Shown here in pieces: positions 54,049 through 62,317 of a DNA stretch of 64,000 nt. Under the pieces are notes generated by a model, which was not told the origin of the DNA, did no database searches, and was given only the letters and a program-made list of their open reading frames with translations. Position 1 is the stretch's first letter. Every line of letters begins with the position of its first letter. The position numbers and the translations under genes were made by a program. The stretch is from Clostridium sp. AWRP (GTDB lineage Bacteria > Bacillota > Clostridia > Clostridiales > Clostridiaceae), in the NCBI RefSeq assembly GCF_004006395.2, contig NZ_CP029758.2, positions 1,860,001-1,924,000 of the forward strand. The letters are read 5' to 3'.

Positions 54049-55185
54049 CTAAGATTTTTCAATCATGTTGATTGGGTCAAGTTTATTAATCATTGAATTT
54101 ACGGGAATTATTGTAAAAAGTGTTGTAAATAATGGAATATAAGAACATACAATAAATGCTTTTACATCTAATATTACTCCTAAAGCTCCGCAGCTTTGAA
54201 ATATATAATATTTATCTATATAACTTAAGATAATACCTATAATCAATCCTAGAATGTATGAAATAAAATTAACAAGAAAAACTTCAAGTATAACATTTTT
54301 TAGTATTTGTATTTTAGTGTACCCAATAGCATTTAATATACCGAGTTCTTCTTTTCTATTTAAAAATTGAATGTATTTTGAACTACCAACGGTAATTACC
54401 ATTAAAAAAATAGTTAATATAGTTATAATGTCTAGTATTTTTGAGAAATCTAGACTTCTTTTTAACTCAGCACTCATAGTATTCATAGTTTCTGGAAGAA
54501 TTGTGTCGTTGGGTAGAGAGTTAACTAATTTGTTAACTTTATTAATTTTATTTTTTTTAGGGAATATAATAACCCCACCTTTAGGTAATATTGAAGTGTT
54601 ATTTTCATAATAAGCAGCATCATTTATTGGTGCTATTGAAATCATATTTTCACCTTTGAGTATACCAACAACTTTATATTTACCGTAAATACTATCAAAT
54701 TTATTTATCATAGTCCCTACACTATCTCCAATATGCAAGTCCCTATTTTTTGCAACTAGAGAATCTACTGCAATTTCATTTTTACCTTGAAATGGAAGTC
54801 TCCCAGAAAGTACAGTAATGTTTTGTTTATTTAAAAAATAATTTATATCGTTGTTATTTAAAGCTAATACTTCACTATCAGCAGAAATTCCCATAATATT
54901 ATAGTCGAGTGCATACCATTTAAAAGGAATGATCTTTTCTACATTTCCATCCTTTTTTACAGTATTCATAATATTTTTAGGTATAGAATTTTCACCACCA
55001 AAAGTTTTAATCCTGGCATAGGTGTTATATTCAGAAAGATAAAGTTTGTAAAAGGAAACTTCAATTGATTTTATAAAAGTATTAGCTGCATATAAAAAAG
55101 CTATTACAATAGAAATTGAAATAACTGAACTTATAAAGCTTTTTTTATTGCCTTTATAATAAGTTAAAAAAGATAGTGGCTTCAT
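54049..55185 (-). CDS. FtsX/MacB-type ABC transporter permease
   Basis: The 378-residue protein has the same layout as the permease at 52264: an N-terminal helix (about 15-35), an extracytoplasmic domain, then three helices with NRKEELGILNAIGYTKIQIL. AGGTGGGAAT precedes the ATG. It is the first transporter gene after the response regulator, and the spacing of 24 bases supports one operon with the two-component genes. Confidence 0.87.
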   Translation of the reverse strand: MKPLSFLTYYKGNKKSFISSVISISIVIAFLYAANTFIKSIEVSFYKLYLSEYNTYARIKTFGGENSIPKNIMNTVKKDGNVEKIIPFKWYALDYNIMGISADSEVLALNNNDINYFLNKQNITVLSGRLPFQGKNEIAVDSLVAKNRDLHIGDSVGTMINKFDSIYGKYKVVGILKGENMISIAPINDAAYYENNTSILPKGGVIIFPKKNKINKVNKLVNSLPNDTILPETMNTMSAELKRSLDFSKILDIITILTIFLMVITVGSSKYIQFLNRKEELGILNAIGYTKIQILKNVILEVFLVNFISYILGLIIGIILSYIDKYYIFQSCGALGVILDVKAFIVCSYIPLFTTLFTIIPVNSMINKLDPINMIEKS

Positions 55186-55209
55186 AATTTATTCCCACCT
55201 TTTAAGTAA

Positions 55210-55854
55210 TTAAAGTATTTTCTTTATCATAATTGCAGCAGAAGTCCTGTCCGATGTTCCAAGCTTACTATAAATATTACTTATATAGTTTTTAACAGTA
55301 CCTTCGGATATGAATAGTGAAGAAGCAATTTGCTTGTTATTAAAGCCCATGGACAACATTTTAGCTATCTCAGTTTCTCTCTCTGAAAAATCTGAAATGA
55401 CCTTTTTTTCATTTGGTTTAAAATTTGGATTTGATGAAAGGCTTTGAACAAGTTTTTTTGCTACACTTGAAGGCAGCATCATTGAACCTTTGTAAGCATC
55501 ATTTATTGCCTTTATAAGTTCATCTCCTTCAATATCTTTTAATATATAACCTGAAGCACCATAATTTAATGCTTCAATGATATAATCTCCATCATTAAAT
55601 GTAGTTAGGATCAGAATTATAACTTCAGGATATAAAGTTTTAAGCATTTTTGTGCATTTAACACCATCCATTTCAGGCATTCGTATATCCATTAATACTA
55701 AATCGGGAACATCATGCTTGCAAAACTCAAGTACATCGTTACCGTTTTTTACAGTACCTACTACAGTAAAATTTTCTTCAAGTTCAAGAATGGTTTTCAA
55801 TCCATCTAGCATTAAAGTTTGATCATCTGCAATTAATATTTTAATGTTACTCAT
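55210..55854 (-). CDS. NarL/FixJ-family response regulator
   Basis: The 214-residue protein has a receiver domain with acid pocket ADDQTL, phospho-acceptor in VLMDIRMPEMDG, and Lys in GYILKDIEG. The C-terminal LuxR HTH reads SERETEIAKMLSMGFNNKQI, then ASSLFISEGTVKNYI. The gene starts 12 bases after the kinase stop. With the kinase it should sense envelope stress or a peptide and switch on the ABC genes directly downstream. Confidence 0.92.
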   Translation of the reverse strand: MSNIKILIADDQTLMLDGLKTILELEENFTVVGTVKNGNDVLEFCKHDVPDLVLMDIRMPEMDGVKCTKMLKTLYPEVIILILTTFNDGDYIIEALNYGASGYILKDIEGDELIKAINDAYKGSMMLPSSVAKKLVQSLSSNPNFKPNEKKVISDFSERETEIAKMLSMGFNNKQIASSLFISEGTVKNYISNIYSKLGTSDRTSAAIMIKKIL

Positions 55855-55866
55855 GATTCACCTCTT

Positions 55867-57060
55867 TCAATTCATGCACTTCGGAAAGGATATATATAAA
55901 CCAAATCCTTCTCCAATTTTTGAAGATACGTGCATATTGCCATTAAGCTCTAAAACTTTGTCTCTCATCGCTCTAAGACCAAAGCCAGCGATTATTATAT
56001 CCGAACCACTTCCATTGTCTTCAAGGGAAAAAAATATATTTTTATTGTCTTCATATATTTTAAGTAAAAAAGCACTACTTTTACCATGTTTCATTCCATT
56101 AGTCAGGCCTTCTAAAAGTGCAGAAAGGATAACTTTTTCTTGAGATTTTTTAAAAGATATATTTTCATCTATTTGAGATTTAATGACAACCTCACAATGT
56201 TTTTCTGTTTCTTTTATGACGGAATTTATTTCAGAATATAAATCAAGTATGTCATTGCCGCTTTCTAAAACACGTACAGAATTTCTTATATTATTGAGGC
56301 CTTTTCTAACCTGGCTTTGAGCAAGCCCAAGTTTTTCAAGTGCAGTATCAGTATCCTTATTTATAAGTCTTTTGGAGGCTTCTAGTTGAATTAAAACTGT
56401 GGTTAAAATGTGACCAACAGTGTCATGTATGTCCCTTGCTATTCTGTTTCTTTCTTTTAATGCAGTTGCAGCTTCAACACGTTCATAAGCTAGTTTAAGA
56501 TTAGTATAAAGTAAATCTTTTTCTAGTTTTTTTATTGTAATGTCCTTCAAATTGTTTTCTATAATGCTTGTCTGTTTTAAAAGATAATTTATAAGAAAGA
56601 ATAGTATATAAACAACGATAAAAATTGGCAAAGCTATAAGAATATAAGTAATACCCTTACTAATATCATAATATAACTTATCTAAAATGGAAACACAGCA
56701 CATTATGTACATTATAAAAAATGTAATAACTCCAATAAGGATTTTCTCATTTACAACAATATCTTCTAATAAGAATAAATAAAGTGTTGTTGATAAAAAA
56801 CTAGAATCAAATTTATTAATGAAAAATATAAGACATATTTCAAAGGAATAAATAAAAAAGTTTAATAATGTTAGTTTTCTATTTTTATTGTATAAACCAT
56901 GAAGGAAAAAAGTGTTTATTGAGTAAAAGACTAAAAATATAAAATATAGTGACAATAGCACAATCCAGTTTGAAGCATTATATATTGAACTTGATATCAT
57001 AACTAATGTGAAAGCACAGTAATTTATACATGTTATAATATTTTTAGATTTACTGACCAT
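55867..57060 (-). CDS. Sensor histidine kinase (HisKA_3 type)
   Basis: About 397 residues. Five or six helices occupy the first 165, then a short coiled-coil and the dimerisation domain with ERNRIARDIHDTVGHILTTV, where His is the phosphorylation site. The HATPase_c domain has NGMKHGKSSAF and GFGLRAMRDKV. With no large outer loop, it belongs to the intramembrane-sensing kinases common next to peptide-detoxification transporters. The start at 57060 follows GAGGTG. The 21-bp repeat lies 40 bases upstream. Confidence 0.9.
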   Translation of the reverse strand: MVSKSKNIITCINYCAFTLVMISSSIYNASNWIVLLSLYFIFLVFYSINTFFLHGLYNKNRKLTLLNFFIYSFEICLIFFINKFDSSFLSTTLYLFLLEDIVVNEKILIGVITFFIMYIMCCVSILDKLYYDISKGITYILIALPIFIVVYILFFLINYLLKQTSIIENNLKDITIKKLEKDLLYTNLKLAYERVEAATALKERNRIARDIHDTVGHILTTVLIQLEASKRLINKDTDTALEKLGLAQSQVRKGLNNIRNSVRVLESGNDILDLYSEINSVIKETEKHCEVVIKSQIDENISFKKSQEKVILSALLEGLTNGMKHGKSSAFLLKIYEDNKNIFFSLEDNGSGSDIIIAGFGLRAMRDKVLELNGNMHVSSKIGEGFGLYISFPKCMN

Positions 57061-57099
57061 TAATTTCACCTCATAAAGTTTACTAAAATAAATTATATC

Positions 57100-57120
57100 A
57101 TAATTAAAACGTCATTTTTG
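57100..57120. repeat. 21-bp direct repeat, right copy
   Basis: Identical to 51431-51451 in the same orientation. It sits in the promoter region of the kinase gene, just upstream (on the - strand) of a TATAAT at about 57097-57092. Confidence 0.8.
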
Positions 57121-57263
57121 AATTCTAAAAAATAAGAACTTATATACATATAACATTTATGTAAGCTTAGGAAAGACAAGAACTAACCTTATTTAGAAGG
57201 GGGGATGTTGAAAAATTAATAGAAAAGAAAATAAAACTTTTACTGAAAATAACAGAAATAGTG

Positions 57264-57302
57264 AGCCTACTATACAGATAATGTACTGTGATAGTAGGCT
57301 TT
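57264..57302 (-). terminator. Terminator after sstT
   Basis: AGCCTACTAT/ATAGTAGGCT 10-bp stem extended by CAG/CTG. It lies 34 bases past the - strand stop of sstT, in the gap before the kinase promoter. Confidence 0.7.
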
Positions 57303-57335
57303 AATGGTTGTAATAAAAATAAAATAATTTAAATA

Positions 57336-58571
57336 CTACTCGCCAACAATAATTTCTTTTTTTCCTTCTTTACGTCTTTTAGCAAATTCCGCTGTGGCAG
57401 TAAAAAGTACATCTGTAGATGAGTTGAGAGCTGTTTCACAAGAATCTTGTAAAACACCTATTATAAATCCTACACCAACTACTTTCATAGCAATATCATT
57501 TGGTATCCCAAATAAACTGCATGCTACAGGAATTAGTAATAGTGAACCACCAGCAACACCGGAAGCACCACAGGCGCAGACAGCAGATAGCACACTTAAG
57601 ATAAATGCTGTACCTATATCAACTGTGATACCAAGAGTATGAACTGCTGCTAGGGTTAAAACAGAAATGGTAACAGCAGCACCTGCCATATTTATGGTGG
57701 AACCTAACGGAATAGAGACAGAATATGTATTCTTATCCAATCCAAGTCTTTCACATAATCCTAAATTTATAGGAATATTTGCAGCCGAGCTTCTAGTAAA
57801 GAACGCTGTAATACCACTTTCTTTTAAGCATTTAAATACAAGAGGATATGGATTCCTATGAATATTTAAGAATACAATGATTGGATTAACAACAAGGGCT
57901 ACAAATATCATACAACCAACTAGAGTTATAAGTAATTTCCCATAGCCAAGAAGGGTGGTAATTCCATTTGTAGAAATGGAATCAAATACAAGACCCATTA
58001 TTCCAAGTGGGGCAAGATTAATGACCCATCTAACTATTGTTGATGTTGCATCTGAAAAATTAGCAATCATAGTTTTTGTGGAATCAGATGCATTTTTTAA
58101 AGCAAATCCAAAGAATATTGCCCAAGATAATATCCCGATGTAATTGGCAGTAGAAAGGGCTTTCACAGGATTATCAACGATATTCATCAATAGGGTTTTA
58201 AGGACTTCTACAACGCCGCCTGGTGGAGAAACGTTCTCTGCACTTTTTGCTAACGTTAAGGTAACCGGAAACATGAAACTTATAATAACTGCAACGAGAC
58301 CAGCTGCAAATGTTCCTATAAGATAAAGTAATATAATGGATTTCATATTAGTTTTATGTCCACTCTTATGTTGAGAGATGGCTGACATAATTAAGAAAAA
58401 TACCAATATGGGTGCTATGGCTTTTAAGGCTCCTACAAACAAGGATCCTAAAATTACGATGGGTTTTGCTTGTTGTGGAATTGTTATAGCTAATATAATA
58501 CCTATAACCAAGCCAATAATTATTCGTTTTACTAAGCTTAATTGATTCCACTTGTTTAGTAGTTCTTTCAT
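57336..58571 (-). CDS. sstT: Serine/threonine:sodium symporter SstT
   Basis: 411-residue dicarboxylate/amino-acid:cation symporter with eight helices and two re-entrant loops. The fold's signature AFFTRSSAANIPINLGLCER and GSTINMAGAAVTISVLTLAA are typical of SstT rather than GltP or DctA. It imports Ser and Thr with sodium. RBS AGGAGG. Monocistronic, with its own terminator. Codon use matches the chromosome. Confidence 0.93.
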   Translation of the reverse strand: MKELLNKWNQLSLVKRIIIGLVIGIILAITIPQQAKPIVILGSLFVGALKAIAPILVFFLIMSAISQHKSGHKTNMKSIILLYLIGTFAAGLVAVIISFMFPVTLTLAKSAENVSPPGGVVEVLKTLLMNIVDNPVKALSTANYIGILSWAIFFGFALKNASDSTKTMIANFSDATSTIVRWVINLAPLGIMGLVFDSISTNGITTLLGYGKLLITLVGCMIFVALVVNPIIVFLNIHRNPYPLVFKCLKESGITAFFTRSSAANIPINLGLCERLGLDKNTYSVSIPLGSTINMAGAAVTISVLTLAAVHTLGITVDIGTAFILSVLSAVCACGASGVAGGSLLLIPVACSLFGIPNDIAMKVVGVGFIIGVLQDSCETALNSSTDVLFTATAEFAKRRKEGKKEIIVGE

Positions 58572-58808
58572 AAAAATTTCCTCCTAAAGTTAATTATAAA
58601 GTCCAACTATACAATTTTATCATGAAACTTGCCTAATGTGAAGTAACAAAGTTCATGAACAAGGCTTATAAATACATGTTGGATAACATAAATGAAGAAA
58701 ATTACATATATGTATAAATATATTTTTACTAGAAAAACTATAAAAGATGAGATATAGAATATTCTATAATATCCATTGGCATAAAATATTAAATAGGAGG
58801 AGCTTTAT

Positions 58809-60740
58809 ATGAGTCAAACTACACTAGAAAAGAAAGAAACTATAAGAGAAAGAACAGAAGGGCGAGTTAGCTATCACGACTCTGTAGAAGAAATGCTTAA
58901 AAGAATCAGGAAAGATGGTATGTCAAACGTATTTGACAGATGGTTATCTCAAGAAAAAATTAGATGTAAGTTTTGCTTAGAGGGACTGAGCTGTCAATTG
59001 TGTTCTCAAGGCCCTTGTAGAATTAATCTTAAAGGAGAACAGAAAAAAGGGGTATGTGGTATTGGCCCAGATGCTATGGCAATGCGAAATATGTTACTTA
59101 AAAACATAATGGGAGCTGGAACATATAGCCATCATGCATATGAAGCATTTAGGACCTTAAGAGAAACTGGAGAAGGCAAGACCCCATTTACAATTAAAGA
59201 TGTGAATAAACTCAAATGGATGTGTCAGAAAGTTGGAATTGATACAAGCGGAGATACTAATAAAATGGCAGTCAATCTGGCAAACTTTTTGGAAGCTGAA
59301 ATGGGTAAAGATATAGAAGAACCCAGTGTTATGGTAGATGTGTTTTCACCAAGAAAGAGAAAAAAAGTTTGGAAAGATCTTGGAATTTATCCTTCAGGAG
59401 TAGTTCACGAAGAGCAAAATGCAGTAGCAAGTTGCTTAACAAATGTTGATGGAGATTATGTATCATTAGCTAAAAAAGCGCTGCGGTTAGGTCTATCAAC
59501 TATTTATACAGCACAAATAGGACTTGAAATGGTACAGGATATACTTTTTGGCACGCCTACACCCCACGAGGTAAATGTGGACTTAGGAATTATGGATCCA
59601 GAGTATGTAAATATAGTATTTAATGGACATCAACCTTGGGCCGGTGCTGCTACTATTCAAAAGGCAAAGATGCAGCAGATACAGGAAAGGGCAAAGGCGG
59701 CTGGTGCAAAAGGGCTTAGAATAGTTGGGTCAATTGAAACAGGGCAGGAATTATTACAAAGATTTGAAGTAGATAATGTATTTGTAGGTTTAATGGGAGA
59801 TTGGCTATCTATAGAACCACTTCTTGCTACAGGTACAGTTGATGTTCTTGCAATGGAAGAAAACTGTTCTCCACCTGCAATAGATCATTATGCTGAGAAA
59901 TATCAGGTAACCTTAGTAGGCGTAAGCACTATTATAGGTATTCCAGGATTAAATTATTTAATTCCATATAATCCTGAAAAAGTTGATGAAATGGCTGACA
60001 AATTGATTGATTTAGCTATTGAAAACTTCAAAAAGAGAAAGGATAATATTACGCCAAAAGTTCCTAAAATAACACAGAAAGCAATAGCAGGGTTTTCTAC
60101 TGAAGCAGTTTTAAAAGCTTTAGGAAATAAGCTTGATCCACTTGTTGATGTCATTAAAGCAGGAAAGATTAAAGGAATTGTGGCTTTGGCAAATTGTTCA
60201 ACTCTAAGAAATGGTCCTCAAGATTGGAATACAGTTAACCTGGTAAAGGAATTGATTAAAAAGGATATTTTAGTTGTAGCCGGTGGGTGTGGCAATCATG
60301 CTCTTGAAGTAGCAGGATTTTGCAACTTAGATGCAATAAACATGGCTGGCCAAGGATTAAAAGAAGTATGTAATATGCTAAAGATTCCTCCAGTTCTAAG
60401 CTTTGGAACTTGTACAGATACGGGAAGAATATCTATGCTTGTTACAGAAATTGCTAATCACCTTGATGTAGATATACCAGATCTTCCTATTGCAGTAACG
60501 GCTCCTGAGTGGATGGAACAAAAAGCTACTATAGATGGTTTATTTGCAGTAGCCTATGGGGCATATACACATTTATCTCCGACTCCATTTCTAACAGGTG
60601 CAGAAAAGCTTGTAAAGCTTCTTACTGAGGATGTAGAGAGTTTAACAGGAGGTAAAGTTGCATTAGGAGACGATCCAAAAGAGGTAGCTAATAATATTGA
60701 AGCACACATATTAAGTAAAAGAAAGGGACTGGGGTTGTAA
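58809..60740 (+). CDS. cooS: Anaerobic carbon monoxide dehydrogenase catalytic subunit, atypical C-cluster
   Basis: The 643-residue Ni-Fe CODH interconverts CO and CO2. N-terminal Cys: C53 and C56 give a CxxC D-cluster site in place of the usual spaced pair, and C62, C65, C70 and a later GVCG form the B-cluster. C-cluster ligands by motif: His in NGHQP, Cys in EENCSPP, ALANCST, AGGCGNH and FGTCTD. The pair of Cys expected in the GxCCTxNE motif is replaced by GSIETGQE (residues 307-314), so one C-cluster ligand seems missing. The C-terminal APEWMEQKA Lys is kept. No acsB or cooF is adjacent. RBS TAGGAGGAG. Confidence 0.92.
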   Translation: MSQTTLEKKETIRERTEGRVSYHDSVEEMLKRIRKDGMSNVFDRWLSQEKIRCKFCLEGLSCQLCSQGPCRINLKGEQKKGVCGIGPDAMAMRNMLLKNIMGAGTYSHHAYEAFRTLRETGEGKTPFTIKDVNKLKWMCQKVGIDTSGDTNKMAVNLANFLEAEMGKDIEEPSVMVDVFSPRKRKKVWKDLGIYPSGVVHEEQNAVASCLTNVDGDYVSLAKKALRLGLSTIYTAQIGLEMVQDILFGTPTPHEVNVDLGIMDPEYVNIVFNGHQPWAGAATIQKAKMQQIQERAKAAGAKGLRIVGSIETGQELLQRFEVDNVFVGLMGDWLSIEPLLATGTVDVLAMEENCSPPAIDHYAEKYQVTLVGVSTIIGIPGLNYLIPYNPEKVDEMADKLIDLAIENFKKRKDNITPKVPKITQKAIAGFSTEAVLKALGNKLDPLVDVIKAGKIKGIVALANCSTLRNGPQDWNTVNLVKELIKKDILVVAGGCGNHALEVAGFCNLDAINMAGQGLKEVCNMLKIPPVLSFGTCTDTGRISMLVTEIANHLDVDIPDLPIAVTAPEWMEQKATIDGLFAVAYGAYTHLSPTPFLTGAEKLVKLLTEDVESLTGGKVALGDDPKEVANNIEAHILSKRKGLGL

Positions 60741-60746
60741 GGCATT

Positions 60747-60815
60747 AGGCATTTTCAAATAAATAACTAGTCAGTATGCTAGCATATTTGACTTGCTATT
60801 TTCTTTCAAATGCCT
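60747..60815. mobile_element. Miniature inverted-repeat element, short form
   Basis: 69 bases that match both ends of the element at 33160-33325 in opposite orientation, with the ends joined through TATGCTAGCATA. It lies between the cooS stop and its terminator, so it is transcribed as part of the cooS 3' untranslated region, where it can fold back on itself. Confidence 0.65.
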
Positions 60816-60820
60816 TATTA

Positions 60821-60856
60821 AATGGACGGCTAAAAATAATAGCCGTCCATTTTTAA
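60821..60856 (+). terminator. Terminator of cooS
   Basis: AATGGACGGCTA/TAGCCGTCCATT 12-bp perfect stem with an 8-base loop and a TTTTTAA tail. Confidence 0.9.
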
Positions 60857-60956
60857 CCCTGAATCTTAGCTTCGGGAACTTAAAAAACAAGAATATGTTT
60901 GTGTGTATATGTATTAAATAGAAAGGGAGGTTATTTAAATTTATGAAAATGACTTT

Positions 60957-61442
60957 TTATTGAGCTGTAAATTGAGCTATAAAATCATCCTCATTATCCC
61001 AGGGTAAAACGTCTCCGTCCTCCCGAAGATAATCTAAAATTTGCCATACCCCTTTTTTTGTATAAGAACTTATGCGAAAAATTGTTTTACATCCAGCAAG
61101 TTTTAACCATTCCTCTGCCCGATCGGGATTAGCATTAGGTCGGTCTATTTGTGTTACTATACCTATAACTTCACGGTTTACAAGAGGTCTAATATTAGGG
61201 GGATATATAGAATAGGGTTCTATGGCACTAAGCAATAGACCTACTACATCTGCTTCATAAGAATATATAGCAAGAGCACTTGCTAACGATCTATTTTCTG
61301 CATATTCCCCTGGGGTGTCAATAATTACATCAAAATTATTAATATATTGAGTTTTGTGGTAAGAGATTTCTTGCCCTCTTAAAGTTTGGGTTAAAGTAGT
61401 TTTTCCGCATTCGCTCCTGCCAAACAAAATTAATTTTTTCAT
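60957..61442 (-). CDS. eutP: EutP/PduV-type small GTPase-like protein
   Basis: The 161-residue protein has the P-loop GRSECGKTTLTQTL, DTPGEY (G3) and VTQIDRPNA (a TKxD-like G4). EutP/PduV proteins go with ethanolamine or propanediol microcompartments. Some members have acetate kinase activity. It is placed ten bases after the EutS-like shell gene, the usual order. No enzyme core of a microcompartment is next to it. RBS AGGTGAT. Confidence 0.9.
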   Translation of the reverse strand: MKKLILFGRSECGKTTLTQTLRGQEISYHKTQYINNFDVIIDTPGEYAENRSLASALAIYSYEADVVGLLLSAIEPYSIYPPNIRPLVNREVIGIVTQIDRPNANPDRAEEWLKLAGCKTIFRISSYTKKGVWQILDYLREDGDVLPWDNEDDFIAQFTAQ

Positions 61443-61452
61443 GTATGATCAC

Positions 61453-61830
61453 CTACGTTCTTGTCATTTCACATGTTGTAAAGCCAAGAAATTCTTTACA
61501 ATAGTCAATAATTGATTTTACAGCAGACTCAACTTCAGAAATTCCGCCTGTTATAATTAAGGTACCACTAAATCTGTCTACAAATCCTAAATCTAGGTTG
61601 CCAGTTTTAGTAGCTATATCTGCCGCAATAATTGCAGTTTCACTAGGAGTCATAGTCATGATTCCAATAGCAGCTTTTCCATAATCAATATTAGGATTTA
61701 GCCCTAACTTCTTATATATAATATTGTCAGGACCAGCAATTATATGTGCAAGGGTAATTTGTTTACCTGGAACAGTTTCTTGTATAATTCTCATTTTACC
61801 TTCATGCTCTATCATATTTTGTAAATCCAT
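61453..61830 (-). CDS. eutS: EutS/PduU-type microcompartment shell protein
   Basis: The 125-residue, circularly permuted BMC-domain protein. RIIQETVPGKQITLAHIIAG is the N-terminal beta strand typical of EutS, and GKAAIGIMTMTPSETAIIAA, followed by DIATKTGNLDLGFVDRFSGT, is the BMC core. It forms hexamers that tile the shell or cap its pores. GGAGG lies seven bases before the ATG. A promoter and two 17-base direct repeats lie upstream. The remaining microcompartment genes must be elsewhere, if present. Confidence 0.92.
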   Translation of the reverse strand: MDLQNMIEHEGKMRIIQETVPGKQITLAHIIAGPDNIIYKKLGLNPNIDYGKAAIGIMTMTPSETAIIAADIATKTGNLDLGFVDRFSGTLIITGGISEVESAVKSIIDYCKEFLGFTTCEMTRT

Positions 61831-61844
61831 GTAATAGCCTCCTT

Positions 61845-61883
61845 TTCGACGTATTTTGCTACTAAATTCGACCTATTTTGCTA
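61845..61883 (-). repeat. Two 17-bp direct repeats in the eutS leader
   Basis: TTCGACGTATTTTGCTA (61845-61861) and TTCGACCTATTTTGCTA (61867-61883) differ at one base and have a 22-bp period, about two helical turns. They lie between the predicted transcription start and the ribosome site of eutS, which fits an operator, or a protein site in the RNA leader. Confidence 0.75.
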
Positions 61884-61893
61884 TAACATTTTA

Positions 61894-61922
61894 ATAATAA
61901 GGCATTGATGTACAATTGTCAA
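61894..61922 (-). promoter_or_regulatory. Sigma-A promoter of eutS-eutP
   Basis: On the - strand TTGACA (61922-61917) and TATTAT (61899-61894) with a 17-bp spacer. Confidence 0.75.
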
Positions 61923-62032
61923 CCAGGCATTTTTAGGCTATACATGGCATATGAATTACAGTTGGAGAAAAATCCTCTTTAATACTTTGCATTAATATGA
62001 AATATAAGTAAATAATAATATTTGAAATACGG

Positions 62033-62098
62033 TTAAAAAACGAACAGTAGTCAAAAAATGAACGCTATTTTTTAAGCATTTTGTTTAAAAAACGAACA
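62033..62098. repeat. Three upstream repeats, candidate activator sites
   Basis: TTAAAAAACGAACA at 62033-62046 and 62085-62098 are identical. TCAAAAAATGAACG at 62051-62064 is a variant. They sit 50-120 bases upstream of the sigma-54-like promoter at 62150, the normal distance for enhancer-binding-protein sites. Confidence 0.7.
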
Positions 62099-62149
62099 CA
62101 ACATAATAAGTTGCATAAAAAAACTACCTAATTTGGATACTTTGGGCAG

Positions 62150-62165
62150 TGGCATACATATTGCT
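62150..62165 (+). promoter_or_regulatory. Sigma-54 (RpoN) promoter of the xdhC operon
   Basis: TGGCATACATATTGCT fits TGGCAY-R-N4-TTGCW exactly, with GG and GC of the -24/-12 boxes ten bases apart. Transcription would begin near 62177. Confidence 0.8.
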
Positions 62166-62205
62166 TATAATAAACAACAACATTAAATATTTCACCATTA
62201 TTAAA

Positions 62206-62256
62206 ACATCTGCAATTCTCAGTATGAATATAATTGAAATTGGGAATTGCAGATGT
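62206..62256 (+). other. Stem-loop in the xdhC leader
   Basis: ACATCTGCAATTC pairs perfectly with GAATTGCAGATGT over a 25-base loop. There is no T run, so it is an mRNA leader structure rather than a terminator. It ends 60 bases before the xdhC start. Confidence 0.6.
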
Positions 62257-62317
62257 AGTTACAAAGGGATGTAAACGTATTTTACTATTAAAATTTTTTT
62301 AGATAGAAGGTAAAAAA

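Noticed and set aside
60930..60962. Strong GGGAGG followed by a six-codon frame before eutP
   Set aside because: The frame stops after six codons. It may be a rearrangement scar, but nothing more can be shown.
61924..61945. A further copy of the inverted-repeat element suggested by AGGCATTTTTAGGC
   Set aside because: Only about eight bases match, and the second arm is missing.
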